Assembly (NCBI RefSeq): GCF_022605165.1
Contig: NC_063081.1
Location: 124,001-188,000 of the forward strand
Reading direction: 5' to 3'
Source: Purpureocillium takamizusanense
Taxonomy: Eukaryota > Ascomycota > Sordariomycetes > Hypocreales > Ophiocordycipitaceae
Length of the DNA stretch: 64,000 nt
Made by a program: the position numbers and the translations under genes. Under the pieces are notes generated by a model. The model had not been told where the DNA came from. It saw only the letters and a list, made by a program, of their open reading frames with translations, and ran no database searches. Below are positions 41,326 through 52,835 of this stretch, piece by piece; position 1 is the stretch's first letter; every line of letters begins with the position of its first letter.

Positions 41326-42096
41326 ATGCCGACATCACGACCAATCACCTCCTTCAAGTGCCTCACATTCGACTGCTACGGCACGCTCGTCGACTGGGAG
41401 GGCGGCATCTACAAGGCCCTCTCCCCTCTCCTGCAGCAGCTCCCAGCCTCCCACCCCCTGCGGCACGACCGCGCCGCCGTGCTCAAGGCCTTCGTGCGCA
41501 CCGAGGGCACCGTCCAGCGCGCCCGCCCCGACGCCCTGTACTCGGCCGTCCTGAGCGACGCGTACGGCCGCCTCGCCGCGGAGCTCGGCGTCCAGGCCGA
41601 CGCGCAGGAGCAGGACGCCTTCGGCCAAGGCGTCGGCGACTGGCCCGCGTACCCAGACACCGTCGCGGCGCTGCAACAGCTCAAGCGGCACTACAAGCTC
41701 GTGATCCTATCCAACGTGGACCGCGACTCCTTCGCGCGGACGCTCAGCCGGCAGCTCCCCGGCGTGGACTTTGACGCCGTGTACACGGCGCAGGAGATCG
41801 GGTCGTACAAGCCCGACCTACGCAACTTTGCGTACCTGATCAGGCGTTGCGGGGAGGACCTGGGCGTCGGAAGGGAGGACATTGTGCACACGGCGCAGGC
41901 GCTGCACCACGACCACGTCCCCGCCAAGGAGTCGGGGCTCGTCAGCGCGTGGATCGATCGCGGGGTGGAGATCAAGAGCGTCATGGGAGGGGACATTGAG
42001 GACTACAGGGACAAGGTGGATCTTTCGTGGCATTTCCGCAGCATGGGCGAGATGGCCGACGCGGTGAAAAAAGCTGCTGCGGCGCAAGTTGAATAA
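41326..42096 (+). CDS. Haloacid dehalogenase-like hydrolase, type II
   Basis: Single exon, 256 residues, cytosolic. The HAD core is clear: FDCYGTLVDWEGG with the nucleophilic Asp near the N-terminus, KLVILSNVDRDS with the motif II Ser/Asn, QEIGSYKPDLRNF with the motif III Lys, and a C-terminal acidic GGDIEDYRDK region where motif IV acids are expected. A helical cap (about residues 30-100) places it with L-2-haloacid dehalogenase-type enzymes. Fungal members act on 2-haloacids in some tests but most substrates are unknown. It lies alone, with the gene to its right more than 1 kb away. Confidence 0.88.
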   Translation: MPTSRPITSFKCLTFDCYGTLVDWEGGIYKALSPLLQQLPASHPLRHDRAAVLKAFVRTEGTVQRARPDALYSAVLSDAYGRLAAELGVQADAQEQDAFGQGVGDWPAYPDTVAALQQLKRHYKLVILSNVDRDSFARTLSRQLPGVDFDAVYTAQEIGSYKPDLRNFAYLIRRCGEDLGVGREDIVHTAQALHHDHVPAKESGLVSAWIDRGVEIKSVMGGDIEDYRDKVDLSWHFRSMGEMADAVKKAAAAQVE

Positions 42097-43287
42097 TAAC
42101 TACATGCCCATCACGCTCTGCGCTCTGCGGTGTACGGGATCGTTTTGGTGTGTATCCAAGTGTCACGATGAACAAGACGATATAGAAGCCAGGTACTTAA
42201 TAAACCGCTGAGAGCGTTGGGGCTGAAGCCTGCTAGTGAAGTCGAGGACTTGCCAGACTGTGCCCCTCAACTCTAAGCATTATTGAGTCTGGTGCCTAGA
42301 CAGTCATGCGTTCCAGGGAAAACTTGAAAATGTAGGTAGCTATCGGCAGAGATGAACGAGTGAGTACCTAGCCAATCGCTTCAAAAACGTTCTGGAATCT
42401 GGACGTTCCACTCGGGCCCAGCTTGGCGGCCCCGATCAAGGCAAAGCAGCAGCGCCCAGCCCTGCCCCAGCGTACTGGCACTGGGACTTTCAAATACTGT
42501 GTTGCCCTACTTCCAGTTTTGACAACTGCTGCGTTTCAACTGAACAGTCGTAACGTGCCAGAAGTGGGCTATCGGACCACCTACATGTCAACGAGGTATC
42601 CGATGATACAGTACTTCGTAAGTGCGACGACGACAAATACGACGTCTCAGCCTGGACCAAGACCGTCCAAGGTCGAGTGAAACGCGAAGAGTTTTCTTAA
42701 GAGTATGTGGACCTCTCGACCTGTGCGCTTTCGCGGCCAAATATACTTTCAAGCAATTCACCGTCGGGTTTGCCCATCCAGTTTTGACGCATATGGACGA
42801 ATCGATTCCAGCGCGGCGTGGACTTGCTATGTAAGTCACTCACTCTCAGGCGCTCAGCATACAATAAATCATGGATCAAGCAAACTCAACGTCAGACCCG
42901 ATGCCACATTTCTTCCAGCACTGCAGATATGCTCTATCCTATAAAAAATTACTACATGATTTGCGCCTACCATGATCTCGTGCCTCTCATTCACTCGCTG
43001 GAGACCAGCGCGTCGTTTCACACTTGGTGACGCGGCAACCGGGTCGACTACGCGTACCATTGGTACTACTATATCATCAAGGCAACTGCACAGTAACTCA
43101 TCTTGGCATACCACAATGATCAATATAACCATTGCTTTTATATACCCGTTGTAGGCGAGCGTGACTATACAGCGTCTATGGCAAGGACGTATAAGTAGCT
43201 CTAGCTCTACCCTGAATATTGACTGTCAAACTCATCGCTGAACATAGCATCAACTGTATCCGTGCCAACTCGTCAACGCAAAGCAAA
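42097..43287. other. Intergenic, no gene seen
   Basis: About 1.2 kb with ordinary composition; short open frames show no family likeness or consistent codon use. Confidence 0.6.
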
Positions 43288-43845
43288 ATGAGACTCTCAT
43301 ATACCATCATCCTTTCCACTCTCGCCAGTCTCTCTGCAGCAAAAACACTTAGCCCATGCTGCTCCCTTCCAAAACACGCCCGAGATCAAAATGCCGCCGC
43401 AACGCTCCAAGACCTGCAAGGCCTGCTCTCCGTGAACCGCGGACACATCCACGCCCTGATCGGCAGACTCTATCTCCTCAGGGAATCCATGCATCAGAGG
43501 CAGGACAGTTCCGTCGGGGAGACGGGGTCATGTGAGAACATGAAGCCTCAGCACGAAACCAGCACCAGCGACGGCGCCGACTACTGGAAGGAACGAATGG
43601 AGACCGTGCGGCATTGGGATGCTCCCGAGACTCGGGAGCTCCTGGACGGCGACGACTCTTGGAGAAGCGCACAGAACGAAGCAGACGCGCTCGCCAAGAT
43701 TGCGGATCACGTCTGGGTTCTCGCGTCGTGGATCGAGCTGAACGAGGACGTGGCGCATTCTTACGCGGCTTGCGCCAACTCGAGCGACGTCAAGTGTGAG
43801 GATCACGGTACTGGACATGAAGACAAAACCTTGTTGGCCGGATAA
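43288..43845 (+). CDS. Small secreted protein, effector-like, unknown
   Basis: Single-exon 185-residue protein. The start at MRLSYTIILSTLASLSAAK gives a signal peptide; an upstream in-frame GTG-type reading is unlikely. The mature part is charged and helical (KERMETVRHWDAPETRELLDGDD, ALAKIADHVWVLASWIELN) with five Cys, two adjacent (SPCCSL), and one pair near the end (CANSSDVKC) with an N-glycosylation site. It has no transmembrane segment after the signal peptide and no repeats. I do not recognise the family. Size, secretion and lack of a known domain fit a candidate effector or cell-surface protein, but that is inference from features only. Confidence 0.7.
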   Translation: MRLSYTIILSTLASLSAAKTLSPCCSLPKHARDQNAAATLQDLQGLLSVNRGHIHALIGRLYLLRESMHQRQDSSVGETGSCENMKPQHETSTSDGADYWKERMETVRHWDAPETRELLDGDDSWRSAQNEADALAKIADHVWVLASWIELNEDVAHSYAACANSSDVKCEDHGTGHEDKTLLAG

Positions 43846-44508
43846 AACGACGAGGCTTTCGATCAAAGTATGTTCAAGTTCAATACATGTACATACACAG
43901 ACACTGGAGTTCGTCTACGGTCCTTGGCTGCAAGAGCACGGAGCTGCCCTGCAACCCCGTGCAACTCGAATCTAGCACGGCCGCTGCTATTGATGGGTCT
44001 GGGAAGCGGCTTGATGTGATGTCAGGCAACCAGGGCCTGTTGTAGCGACTCGCCTGCGAATGTGTATAAATGTCGATTACTAGTGCGGGGCCCTCGCCGT
44101 GCCTTGAAGCTTCTTATCCAGTCATGCCAGTGACAAGACCAGTGATCTGTGAATTGATGCATGTGTGTGCGTTTGCTCCTGGCGCGTCCAAATTCGCATT
44201 TGATCTGGCGTGTCGCGACTCAGCATCGCCTACACCGACCCGAGGCACTGAAACGAAACCGTTCGCTGCGTGTGACGTGGATGGTCAAACTGTAAAGCTA
44301 TTTCTCGTTTGCCCATTTACCAACCATGGGACAATCGCCTCCTCGCATTCGCGGATAAAGTGTCATCTTAAAAGTATCTTGATCATCGTCGTCGCAACGG
44401 CCTCAAACCGAGCTGACACCGAATAGAGCATCAATTAGAAGCGTGCTACAGCAACGCCACGCGGTAGCTTGCTCAATCGCCCCTCCAGTCAACTCATCAG
44501 GGGCACTA
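43846..44508. other. Intergenic, no gene seen
   Basis: Gap of about 660 bp between the small secreted protein and the REI1-like segment. Nothing beyond short open frames was found. Confidence 0.6.
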
Positions 44509-45598
44509 CACCTCTAAACTGCCGACTCTGCGAGTCTCAGTTTCTCAACTCGCAAGAATGGCGGGAGCACTTCAAGAGCGCCGCACAGTACGTATATATC
44601 TACAGCTACCATCAACATGGCCGCCACCCGGAGTCTGGTCTGACTTGCGGCCGTAGCGTCACGAAACTTCGACAGCGGGTGGCACCATGCCCGCAACTGC
44701 CAATCCGCCCGCACAGCCACGGGCGAAGCCGGAACCTGCTCTCGACCGACGCTCAAAATCGGGGGAATAATACCAAGAGCTTCATGTTGAGAGCAGCGAT
44801 AGTCAAGGTAGCCAATTCGGCAGCGCGCTCAGAGAAAGAAGAAGCAGTGCCGCCCCCTTCAACCCGGATCAATGTCTCTTCTGCGCCGAGACCATGAGCA
44901 CCCTCGACAACAATCTCGCACACATGGCGTCGGCTCACAGCTTCATCGTCCCGTATCAAAACTGCTTGACGGTCGAGCTGGAGGCGCTCGTCTGGTACCT
45001 TTACCTGATTGTTTACGGATACCGGGAGTGTATATGCTGCGCTGCGCGTCGAGCCACGATCGGAGCCAATCAACAACACATGGCTGCCAAAGGCCACTGT
45101 CGCTTCGACGTTTCCGCGGCGGACTTTGAGGATTTCTATGAAATCCAAGAATCAAGCTTTTTGTTGGACGCCTCGAGCCTCGTACGACCGGACAAAGGGT
45201 CTCTACGACTGCCGTCCGGCAAGCTACTACTCGCCCATCGAATCCAGCCCCCCGGTCCCAAGCCTCCAAACGCTACTCGCCACTCGACGCCCCAACACAC
45301 GAGACCATGTACTTTGGACGAAGTAGCGTCTAACGCAAACATGGACGTAGCCACTCGACGAGACGACAGAAGCGAGGCTCTTCTAGTGTCGCAGCTCTCT
45401 CGACTGGGCACGCGGGACCAGCAAAGCCTGTGCTGGCGCGTCTGCCCGGCCACGACATAGGTCCGGTCACTACTCGCCACGAGGAAGAAGCAGCTGGACA
45501 AATCGAGAAGAGAAGAAGCGCGGTCCAAGATCAAGTTGGAGAGATCTGGCAACCAGACCTTGATGAAGCGCTTTATCCCTGACGTGCCTAAAGGCTGA
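44509..45598 (+). pseudogene. Degenerate REI1/ZNF622-like pre-60S zinc-finger gene
   Basis: Segments in order match the fungal REI1 ribosome-biogenesis factor. A first C2H2-like finger (CRLCESQFLNSQEWREHFKSAA) continues, across a plausible 69-bp intron at 44588-44656, into HVTKLRQRVAPCPQLP, where REI1 proteins have a HxNLKRRVA-type sequence. A frame change in the linker leads to FNPDQCLFCAETMSTLDNN, then the paired finger CICCAARRAT...HMAAKGHC and ADFEDFYE, and later LRLPSGKLLLAHR. An in-frame TAG at 45458-45460 is followed at once, in the same frame, by RKKQLDKSRREEARSKIKLE and RSGNQTLMKRF, the REI1 C-terminus, ending at 45598. Full gene length survives but with a frame change and one stop. 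Unrecognised introns could rescue it; a decayed duplicate is more likely. Confidence 0.68.
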
Positions 45599-46462
45599 AG
45601 GGCATCTGGTGTTGAGTCACTGCATGTGTGCCCCATCAGTCAGCCTCATAGACATTAAATAGCGGGTGTCATTCGCGAAATGCCCGAGCATTTCACATCC
45701 AATGTCAAAATATTGCATCAAATATGATGCTGTATACATGGAAGCCGATGAGCGTCAGTCCCGAGCGTGAAAGGAGATTGATGGCAGACTGATGACTGCA
45801 TCAACACTCAAAGATGTGCCAACGTCTCAACATCTACGCATAGCAGCAATCAGGCCCGATTTATCCACAGAAAAACCCCTTCTTCATGCTCCAAAGGCCA
45901 AAGCATATTTGCAAATGTAGCCACAGGTCGTCGTGGCCCAGTGTCTTACTGGGTCGCTTACTGGTGTCGTAGCGGCACTAATCACCGCGTTATGTAGGGC
46001 TCGGCGTGTAAGTCGACGTAGCAATGAGTGCATGAGGTCTGACATCAGCCGTGCCATTCATGCAAACAGGCCAAGGTCCCGCAAGGATTCGCAGGCACCC
46101 CCCCCCTAGTGCTAATAGCTTCATGTTGGACTGGAGCGAAGAAGGCAAGCAAACTGTCCAGCACGAGCCCGAAGGAGCCCCTGCCAACCTGCTGCCGGCT
46201 GGCCGCCACTTGACATCAGGCTGGGGTGGGCCTCGACTGCGAGCAGACGTCAACAAGTAACCGGCATGTCGATCCATCACCTTGTTCCTTATAAGCCCGA
46301 GATGGCTGCGTTCCGGATTAGCCCCCCGTATCGAAAGATAATCAGTGCCAACTCGGCGTCTTGGTTGCGGAATCGTCGTTTCATCATCAAATTGTTCGCA
46401 GTTTTTCTCCCATTTTCTTCACTCTTCCCATCCAAAACACAAACAAAGACAGAAAATAAAAA
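45599..46462. other. Intergenic, no gene seen
   Basis: About 860 bp upstream of the five-copy motif array. No coding signal; ordinary composition. Confidence 0.6.
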
Positions 46463-46646
46463 GAGGGCTACCCTGAGCCGCCAAAAACTCTTCTATCCTG
46501 ATCCAACAGAGGGCTATCCTGAGCCACTCTTCACCAAATCCTGATAGAGGGCTATCCTGAGCCTCTCTCCTTTTACTATTCTTCTTCACGTTGAGGGCTG
46601 CCCTGAGCCAGTCCCCAACATCTCACCCGAGAGGCTACCCTGAGCC
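46463..46646 (+). promoter_or_regulatory. Five direct copies of GAGGGCTAYCCTGAGCC upstream of the dioxygenase
   Basis: Copies start at 46463, 46509, 46547, 46593 and 46631. Their spacing alternates 46, 38, 46, 38 bp, so two-copy blocks repeat every 84 bp. The copies read GAGGGCTACCCTGAGCC, GAGGGCTATCCTGAGCC (twice), GAGGGCTGCCCTGAGCC and GAGGCTACCCTGAGCC. Each holds a small dyad, GGCT...AGCC. They occupy -251 to -68 relative to the dioxygenase ATG at 46714, so they fall in the core promoter or 5' leader. Confidence 0.7.
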
Positions 46647-46713
46647 ACGCACACTCTCAGCCCCTGTCTCATAGTTGACTTTGCAAAAAGAATTAACTAT
46701 CGCAAAACAAAAC

Positions 46714-47940
46714 ATGAATCTCACACCAGCAACACGGGCAGTTCGTGCTTCCACGTCTTTGCTCCGTACCAGCAGGGCCCATGCCGCCCCCTGTGGTGGC
46801 GTGCTCCTCCGCGCGGCGTCTGGTGGCCGGCGCCCGTTCCATAACTCTGCCGAGGCAAAGGCCGTCGAGGCCGTGGACCCTAGAATCATGCCCCTCGACC
46901 AAGGGGTACCACCGCCCTTTCCTTCGGGGTTCGCCGCGGCGACCATCGAGTCAGCCAAGGAGAAGAAGAAGCAAAAGCAGCAGCAGCCCGCCGTCCGACC
47001 GGCTCCGGGGACGAGTCAGCTGGACGTCCTGGCCCAGGCCTACAAGCCCGAGTTCTACGAGACCGTCGCCAGGATCATGGCCCTGCGGCAAAAGTACGTC
47101 GAGGACCGCGTCATCTTCGTCGAGAGCAGGGAGATGCAGTCGCTGCTGCTCGGCCTCGGGGCCCGGCCCGAGGACTTCCCCCGGATGCAAGTCGTAAGCA
47201 ACCGGCTGTACCACGACCCGACGCTCCCCTTTCGACGGAGCAGGAACGGCCGCTTCCTCATCGACTTCGACTCCAACTCGCTCCGGCGGCTCGAGTTCCA
47301 GCCCTTTACGCTCACGGCCGAGGAGGACTTCAAGCGGCACGACTCGGGGCAGCTGCGGCGGTTCGACGAGGTGCAAAACGAGCTGCAGCTCAACTCGGCG
47401 TTCCAGGCCCTCTTCGCCTTCAAGGCCATGGTCCTGCACGGGGTGGCCACCATCCACCGGCCCAGGCTCGCGTACGGGGCCAACCGGTGGGTGTGCACGC
47501 TCTTCAACCTGCGCACCGTCACGACGCCGGACCTCGTGGGCGAGCCGGCCCTCGAGGGCGTCCACTCGGACGGCGTCGACCACACCATGACGACGTACCT
47601 GGGGAGCAGCAACATGGCGCCCAACAGCGCCGCCACCTTCATGCACGACATGGACGAGACGACGGGCGTCCAGCTCGACGACGTGTCGCCGCACCACATC
47701 CTCGCCCGCGTCCAGCACAGGAACTTCCTCGACACCCTCATGATTGTCGACCACGAGCGCAAGCACAGCCTCTCGCCCGTGTACGCCGTCGACGAGACCA
47801 AGGAGGCGACGCGCGACATGCTCATCTTCTTCACGCGGAAACCCGTCGACAAGACGCACGTCTCCGGGTCCATCGACTCGCTGCGCCCGCACCGGGACAT
47901 GCCCATGGAAATCCCCCTCTTCGTCCCCGGATCTCGCTGA
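46714..47940 (+). CDS. Mitochondrial 2-oxoglutarate/Fe(II)-dependent dioxygenase (PF10014-like)
   Basis: Single exon, 408 residues. The N-terminus (MNLTPATRAVRASTSLLRTS, rich in Arg, Ser and Ala, with HNSAEAKAV later) is a likely mitochondrial presequence; an upstream in-frame ATG at 46675 lies in leader. The catalytic domain has RNGRFLIDFDSNSLRRLEF, then EGVHSDGVDHTMTTYL, whose His-x-Asp is the iron-binding facial pair, and late MIVDHERKHSLSPVYAVDE, whose His is the expected third ligand, followed by RDMLIFFTRKP for the 2-oxoglutarate carboxylate Arg. This is the 2OG-Fe dioxygenase family that includes bacterial isoleucine hydroxylase-type enzymes; fungal substrates are unknown. The five-copy motif array lies directly upstream. 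Confidence 0.83.
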   Translation: MNLTPATRAVRASTSLLRTSRAHAAPCGGVLLRAASGGRRPFHNSAEAKAVEAVDPRIMPLDQGVPPPFPSGFAAATIESAKEKKKQKQQQPAVRPAPGTSQLDVLAQAYKPEFYETVARIMALRQKYVEDRVIFVESREMQSLLLGLGARPEDFPRMQVVSNRLYHDPTLPFRRSRNGRFLIDFDSNSLRRLEFQPFTLTAEEDFKRHDSGQLRRFDEVQNELQLNSAFQALFAFKAMVLHGVATIHRPRLAYGANRWVCTLFNLRTVTTPDLVGEPALEGVHSDGVDHTMTTYLGSSNMAPNSAATFMHDMDETTGVQLDDVSPHHILARVQHRNFLDTLMIVDHERKHSLSPVYAVDETKEATRDMLIFFTRKPVDKTHVSGSIDSLRPHRDMPMEIPLFVPGSR

Positions 47941-50900
47941 ACCGTTTAGTCTAGCATGAACAATCCCGGATCTGTTTTTCCTGTGCTGTGGTCTCTTACT
48001 GTCAGGTGCATTCGAGGTACAATGTAACACGGCGTCTATATGGTGGATCTAGCATTCAGTGAGATACACACATCACATACACACGTGCATCCCGGCATGA
48101 GGAGACTTCAACCAACGCTCCATGCCAACATAGGCGCAGACGCTGGGCGGCTATCACTGTGTCAATCACACGAACTCTTTCTCATGTCAAAAAAGTCTTG
48201 AAAAGCCCCGACTATTCGGAGGGGACTCTTGTTTCTAGGACTGATCAATTCGAAGTCGTCGTTGAACACAACATGAAGCTCATCCTCGGCTGGCCCCCTT
48301 GGTCGAGCAAAATGGGGTCTGGTATTGCTCCCAGCACCAGCCGCACACCGAGGCTAGGCTCGCAACAGCAACCCATCGTCGGCCTGAATGTACCGGTATT
48401 TGCTACTACTCATTCGTTCAGCTAAAGCTTTCACGAGCCAATGTGCCGCCGGTTTGCCTAAGCATCTGTCGTCCCAGGCTTGCTGACTGGATGAATCTAA
48501 AACTTGCAGCGATATACTCATGACATGGAGCATGTATGAGCTCGGGATGATGAGCCGTCGCTCAGCGAAATGGCGATGCCGTCTGACGGTAGTAGCTGCC
48601 AAAAAGTCTTGAGACAGTAATCGCAGGATTTGAGATTCCCACTTACAGACACATGATGGCTTATTACATGTACTCCACAGGCAGCGACTCATCCACGAAA
48701 GGAAGACCCAACAACAGCTTCGGCAGCCGGGAAATGATGAGGCCAAGTTGGATGTGTCTGATCAACTGTTCCTGGCTTGAGCAGCGTGGTCCATTCATTT
48801 AAGATTAAAGAACTAAGCACAGCGGTCAAAATAAAGTAGTCGGTTAGTGTCTATGCGGGATATATGCCATTTAGTTCGTTCTTACTGTCCGCGCGCCAGC
48901 TCAATTATTCGAGCCATCAACCTTGATAAGGATCAAGGCCTAATGCTCCTACCACTGCGCATGTGAGGGGCCACACATCTACCTACTGACTATAGGCAAG
49001 GGCTCACGTTGGCCAAACACTCGCATCCCGTAGCATTGTCCGCGTGAGGCAAAGTATTCCCGTGCACCCACCCCCTCGCACGCAAACGCATATGGGAGGA
49101 TAGAAACCAACCTGCATGCAAGGGCCCTGTGAGTGACTTGGAGGTCTTGGGAGCTCTGTCACCACACGACAGGACCGGAGGACATGAACGGTGAGACGGC
49201 ACAACCCAGTAGGTATCATCAGACTGCAACGTCGCCACCCATCACCCAGACTTTATCGGCTCACTCACTCGTGCACGCAGTACATGTCAACAGTACGTGT
49301 CTTGCTATTTGCGTCAGGGCAGGGTTCAATTGAAGTGCCCAGCAGTACCACCACGGGCGATGCTACGTGCTGGCTGGATACACGGACAAAAATAAAATAA
49401 AAATACACTGTCAATGACATTCATGTAACCTGCCATTGAGAGGGATGCTAGACATGATGGCACCGCTTCCAGTCGTGAGACAGCGCGCGCGCCGCCACAA
49501 GTTCTCACTCATGCCCCCCAAAACGGAAACTGGAGGGTAATGTATGTGTCTTCATCGAACGACTGGACCAGAGCAAGCTCCATTTACATCTCTCCTGCAC
49601 CACCACCACCAAGCACCCACCAACCCGCCATCGAACCCTACCCTACTCACTACCGTGTCATTGGGGGGCCACGGCACTTTGAAGCCCTCGAATGCCAATC
49701 GAGACGCGCCCGCTGCATCCAGCGCACGTGGTCTGCGCCTCTGGACTTATCCCCCTCCCTCCCTCCCTCCCTCCCTCGCTCACTCGCTCACTCACTCTCT
49801 TCCTCCCTCTCACGCTCTGGTACGTAACAGGAGATCAATGTTCCTACGTACTACTACCAACCGCTCCCCAAAAGTCTGGCGCCATTCATCCCCCCCCCTG
49901 GGCGACACGACCGCGCGCAGCAGCACATGAACAAAAGCTTAGCTTTAGCTTCTGGTGCACCAGCCCAAGCTGCAAGCCCGCAAGCCACCTTGGCTCCAAA
50001 GCTGAATGAAACCTCATCCTCATTCACACCGCTCGCTCGCCAGCGCAACAAGGGGCGATACGTAAGGGAAGAGGTCACGCTCCGACTCCGGATCTGGACG
50101 TTGGGCCCTTGTTCGGACAAGTGCCCATCCATGGTATCTCATCAACTGCCTGCTCGCGGCGCCCCCTCCCCCTCCCCCGGCGTAACCCCCGTGTACTTCG
50201 TATATCGTGACCGGTAGCTGAACCAGCTTCTTCGCGAGGTGGCGTCTGGCCCCTCGTGAGCCCGTGCGTGACATGTGCCATCCGCATACACACAGCCCAG
50301 CCCAAATCCATCACCGTTTTTATTAAACGGCACAGAAGTCTCTCTCTTCTCTCCATGAGATGTTCCCAAGCATGACAGCATGACCAACGCTTTCCCGCCC
50401 AGGACACATTGCCCATCACTGGGGAAAATAGCGTATCGCGCGCCATGAACCAATACGTCCTGCTCCCACCTCAGTCCGCCGGCGCGGCCTGCTGCTCCCT
50501 CTGCTGCTGCCACCGCGACGCCGCATGCCCCCCACCGTTACCGGCGTACGCACCCACGGATCCAAACCCGGCACCGACATATCTACAAGCGACACGGCGA
50601 CCATCCTCCTCCTCCTCCGAGCCCCGCAGCAGCCACGACGGGGCCGCCGATAATAGGCAGTCAGGTGCATGTAGTAGTAGTCGTCTTGCCCGGTGGTGGA
50701 AGCGCATAGCAGGCGCCATGACCTTTGAGGAACATCCGCGGCCCAGGTAAATAAATGATAGAGCGTGCATGCATGGGAGCTACCATTCCGCCCTAACCAA
50801 AGTCACCAGAGAGAGAGAGAGACCTTCACGGCAGGCAGGCTGACTTGAAGACCAACATAAAGTAGTTACTATCACGGGCACTGCGAGACCATTTTCCTCC

Positions 50901-51389
50901 CGCCGGGGACGTACATGGCCTTGGGACGCCCCAAGCTGTGTCCCGTCATGCGCGTGTCTACCGTTCAGACGAGTATGTGCCCTGCGCCGCGTGCGATGAC
51001 TTCACATGGCTGGCGACTTTTTTTACTTACCCCTTCTTTTCCTGGTACCAACCAGATTCAGACATGTGTTTCGGATCGTGCTGCAGGGGGTAGAAAGCGC
51101 AGAGGCTACGCCGCCACCAGGTCACGGCACGGGGGGGCGCTCGCTCGTCCGTCCGTCCGATCGTGCTCCCCATGTCATCCATCGATTCTTTGTACTTACT
51201 TACACCTCGTCACTCAAGAAACGATCATTTGAGCGAGCGGTAAAGCATCATCATCATCATCAAAAGGGCCAGACAGGCAGCTCTTCTGCCAGCTGAGTGT
51301 ACGTACTGCGTGGTGATGCCCTCGCATCCCATCATCGTATTGCCCTTCGCCCTGCTCTGCTCTGCTCTGCTGCTGCTGCTCTGCGACTC
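47941..51389. other. Gene-poor 3.4-kb interval
   Basis: No open frame on either strand shows family resemblance or codon bias. It holds a CCCT/CTCA-rich microsatellite at about 49750-49810 and GA-rich stretch near 50811-50822. It may contain unrecognised non-coding RNA or leaders but nothing specific was seen. Confidence 0.6.
49750..49810. repeat. (CCCT)n then (CTCA)n microsatellite
   Basis: Run of CCCT units followed by CGCTCACTCG/CTCACT units inside the gene-poor interval. Confidence 0.85.
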
Positions 51390-52710
51390 TCACACATCCA
51401 CCCCAATGTCATCGAGCCCAGCCCGTATGACCTCCCCCGCCATCTCAATCTCATACTGGATATCCGGCTGCGCCTCCTCGTAGAGCCAGTTCTTCTCCCC
51501 CGCCATCCTAAAGTTCGCCTCCGCCAGCTCGCGCGGGATGATCCTCTTCCTCAGGGCCGGGTTCCCCCCCGCGCACGCCGCCTCGACGCGCAGCTGGATC
51601 TCGCAGCTCCTATCCACGAGCCCGAAGAGGAAGCTCGCCTCGTCGACCGTGTGCCCCACGCTGATGAGCCCGTGGTTGAGCAGAACCGCCGCCTTGCCGC
51701 GCCGACCCAGCGCCCGCGCGATCTGCCGCCCCTCCTGCTCCGCCGTCACGATGCCCCCGTACTCGCCGTCCACGGCCAGCGCCTCCCCGTACACGTCGCA
51801 TATGTCCTGCGTGATCATGTCCAGCGGCCGGCCGAACGCCGCCCACGCCCGCCCCGCGATGGTGTGCGCGTGGCACACGGCGTGGATGTCGTGGGGCCGC
51901 GCCTTGTGGATCTCCGAGTGGATGTAATAGCCCGGGTTGTTGGCCGGTCGAGTCTGCGTGGTGGCCGGTTAAGTAAACATCATCTGCGCAGGCAGACAAC
52001 GGGGAGGGGGGGACGACTGGACCAAGACGGCACCGACGGAATGGAGCAGGCTCACTCACCCTATTACCACCAACGACCTCGCCGTCGCTGATGCGCAGAC
52101 ACAGCATGTCGCTGCCGTTCAAGAGGGCAAAGTGCCTGCCGATGGGGTTCATCCAGATGAGCCCCGGGAACTCGGGGTCGCGCACGCTGATGTGGCCCGA
52201 GATGCCCTCGGTGTAGCCGTTGCGCGCCCAGTTGCGGAAGACGGCCGCCATGTGCACGACGATGTGCCTGCGGTGCTCCTGGAAGGACGGGAACGTGGGG
52301 ATTCCTGTGCAAGGCGATACACTGTCAGCGGGCAACAAGAACGGCAACAGCAAGCAACAGCATCATCATCGTCATCATCATCGTCATCCCTTAGAGACAA
52401 GCGAGCCGAGCCTGGCTCGCCATTAGACACAAGGACGTCAAACACCAACACCAAAAACCCCGACAGCGTTTCCCTTTCTCTCCGCCCGCTCGCAGGACCA
52501 ACAATCAATCAACTCACCGGTGAGAGGGTTCGGCCCCCGACTAAGGCTCGCCAGCTGGCACTCCATCTCCTCCTCCTCCTGCTCCTCCTCCGGCCCCTTC
52601 GTCGTGTCCATCCTCACCACCTCACCCGGACGGCGGCCTTCGCACGCCGCAGCAGCAGTGCTGCTAATAGTCGCCGTCGTAGTAGTGGTGGCGGCGGTCG
52701 GGGGAGCCAT
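51390..52710 (-). CDS. Class II aldolase/adducin N-terminal domain protein
   Basis: Three exons (52518-52710, 52060-52304, 51390-51953), introns 213 bp and 106 bp, giving 333 residues. The exon joins are [12 protein letters not shown] and [12 protein letters not shown]. The enzyme-type fold is clear: [46 protein letters not shown] with the His pair that binds zinc, and [17 protein letters not shown]. Relatives include fuculose-1-phosphate aldolase and adducin head domains; several fungal members have no tested activity. The unusually poly-Thr/Ala N-terminus ([20 protein letters not shown]) with a run of Glu is low-complexity and probably disordered. Upstream sequence has a four-copy tandem repeat, so its promoter is unusual. 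Confidence 0.85.
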
Positions 52711-52835
52711 TGTTGCGCATCGACCGACTGACTGACTGACTGACTGGCTGGTCGTCTCGCTGTATGTCTCGCTCTCTGTGTGTGTACGTATCTCTCGATA
52801 AGTGACGGGGGCGAGTGATGAGTCCCTCGTCTTTC

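Noticed and set aside
46463..46646. Repeats as a peptide-pheromone or other repeat-protein precursor (EGYPEP units)
   Set aside because: Copies 46 and 38 bp apart are not in one frame, and no continuous open frame covers all five.
46463..46646. Repeats as a CRISPR array
   Set aside because: Eukaryotic context, repeats of only 16-17 bp, related rather than unique spacers and no cas genes.
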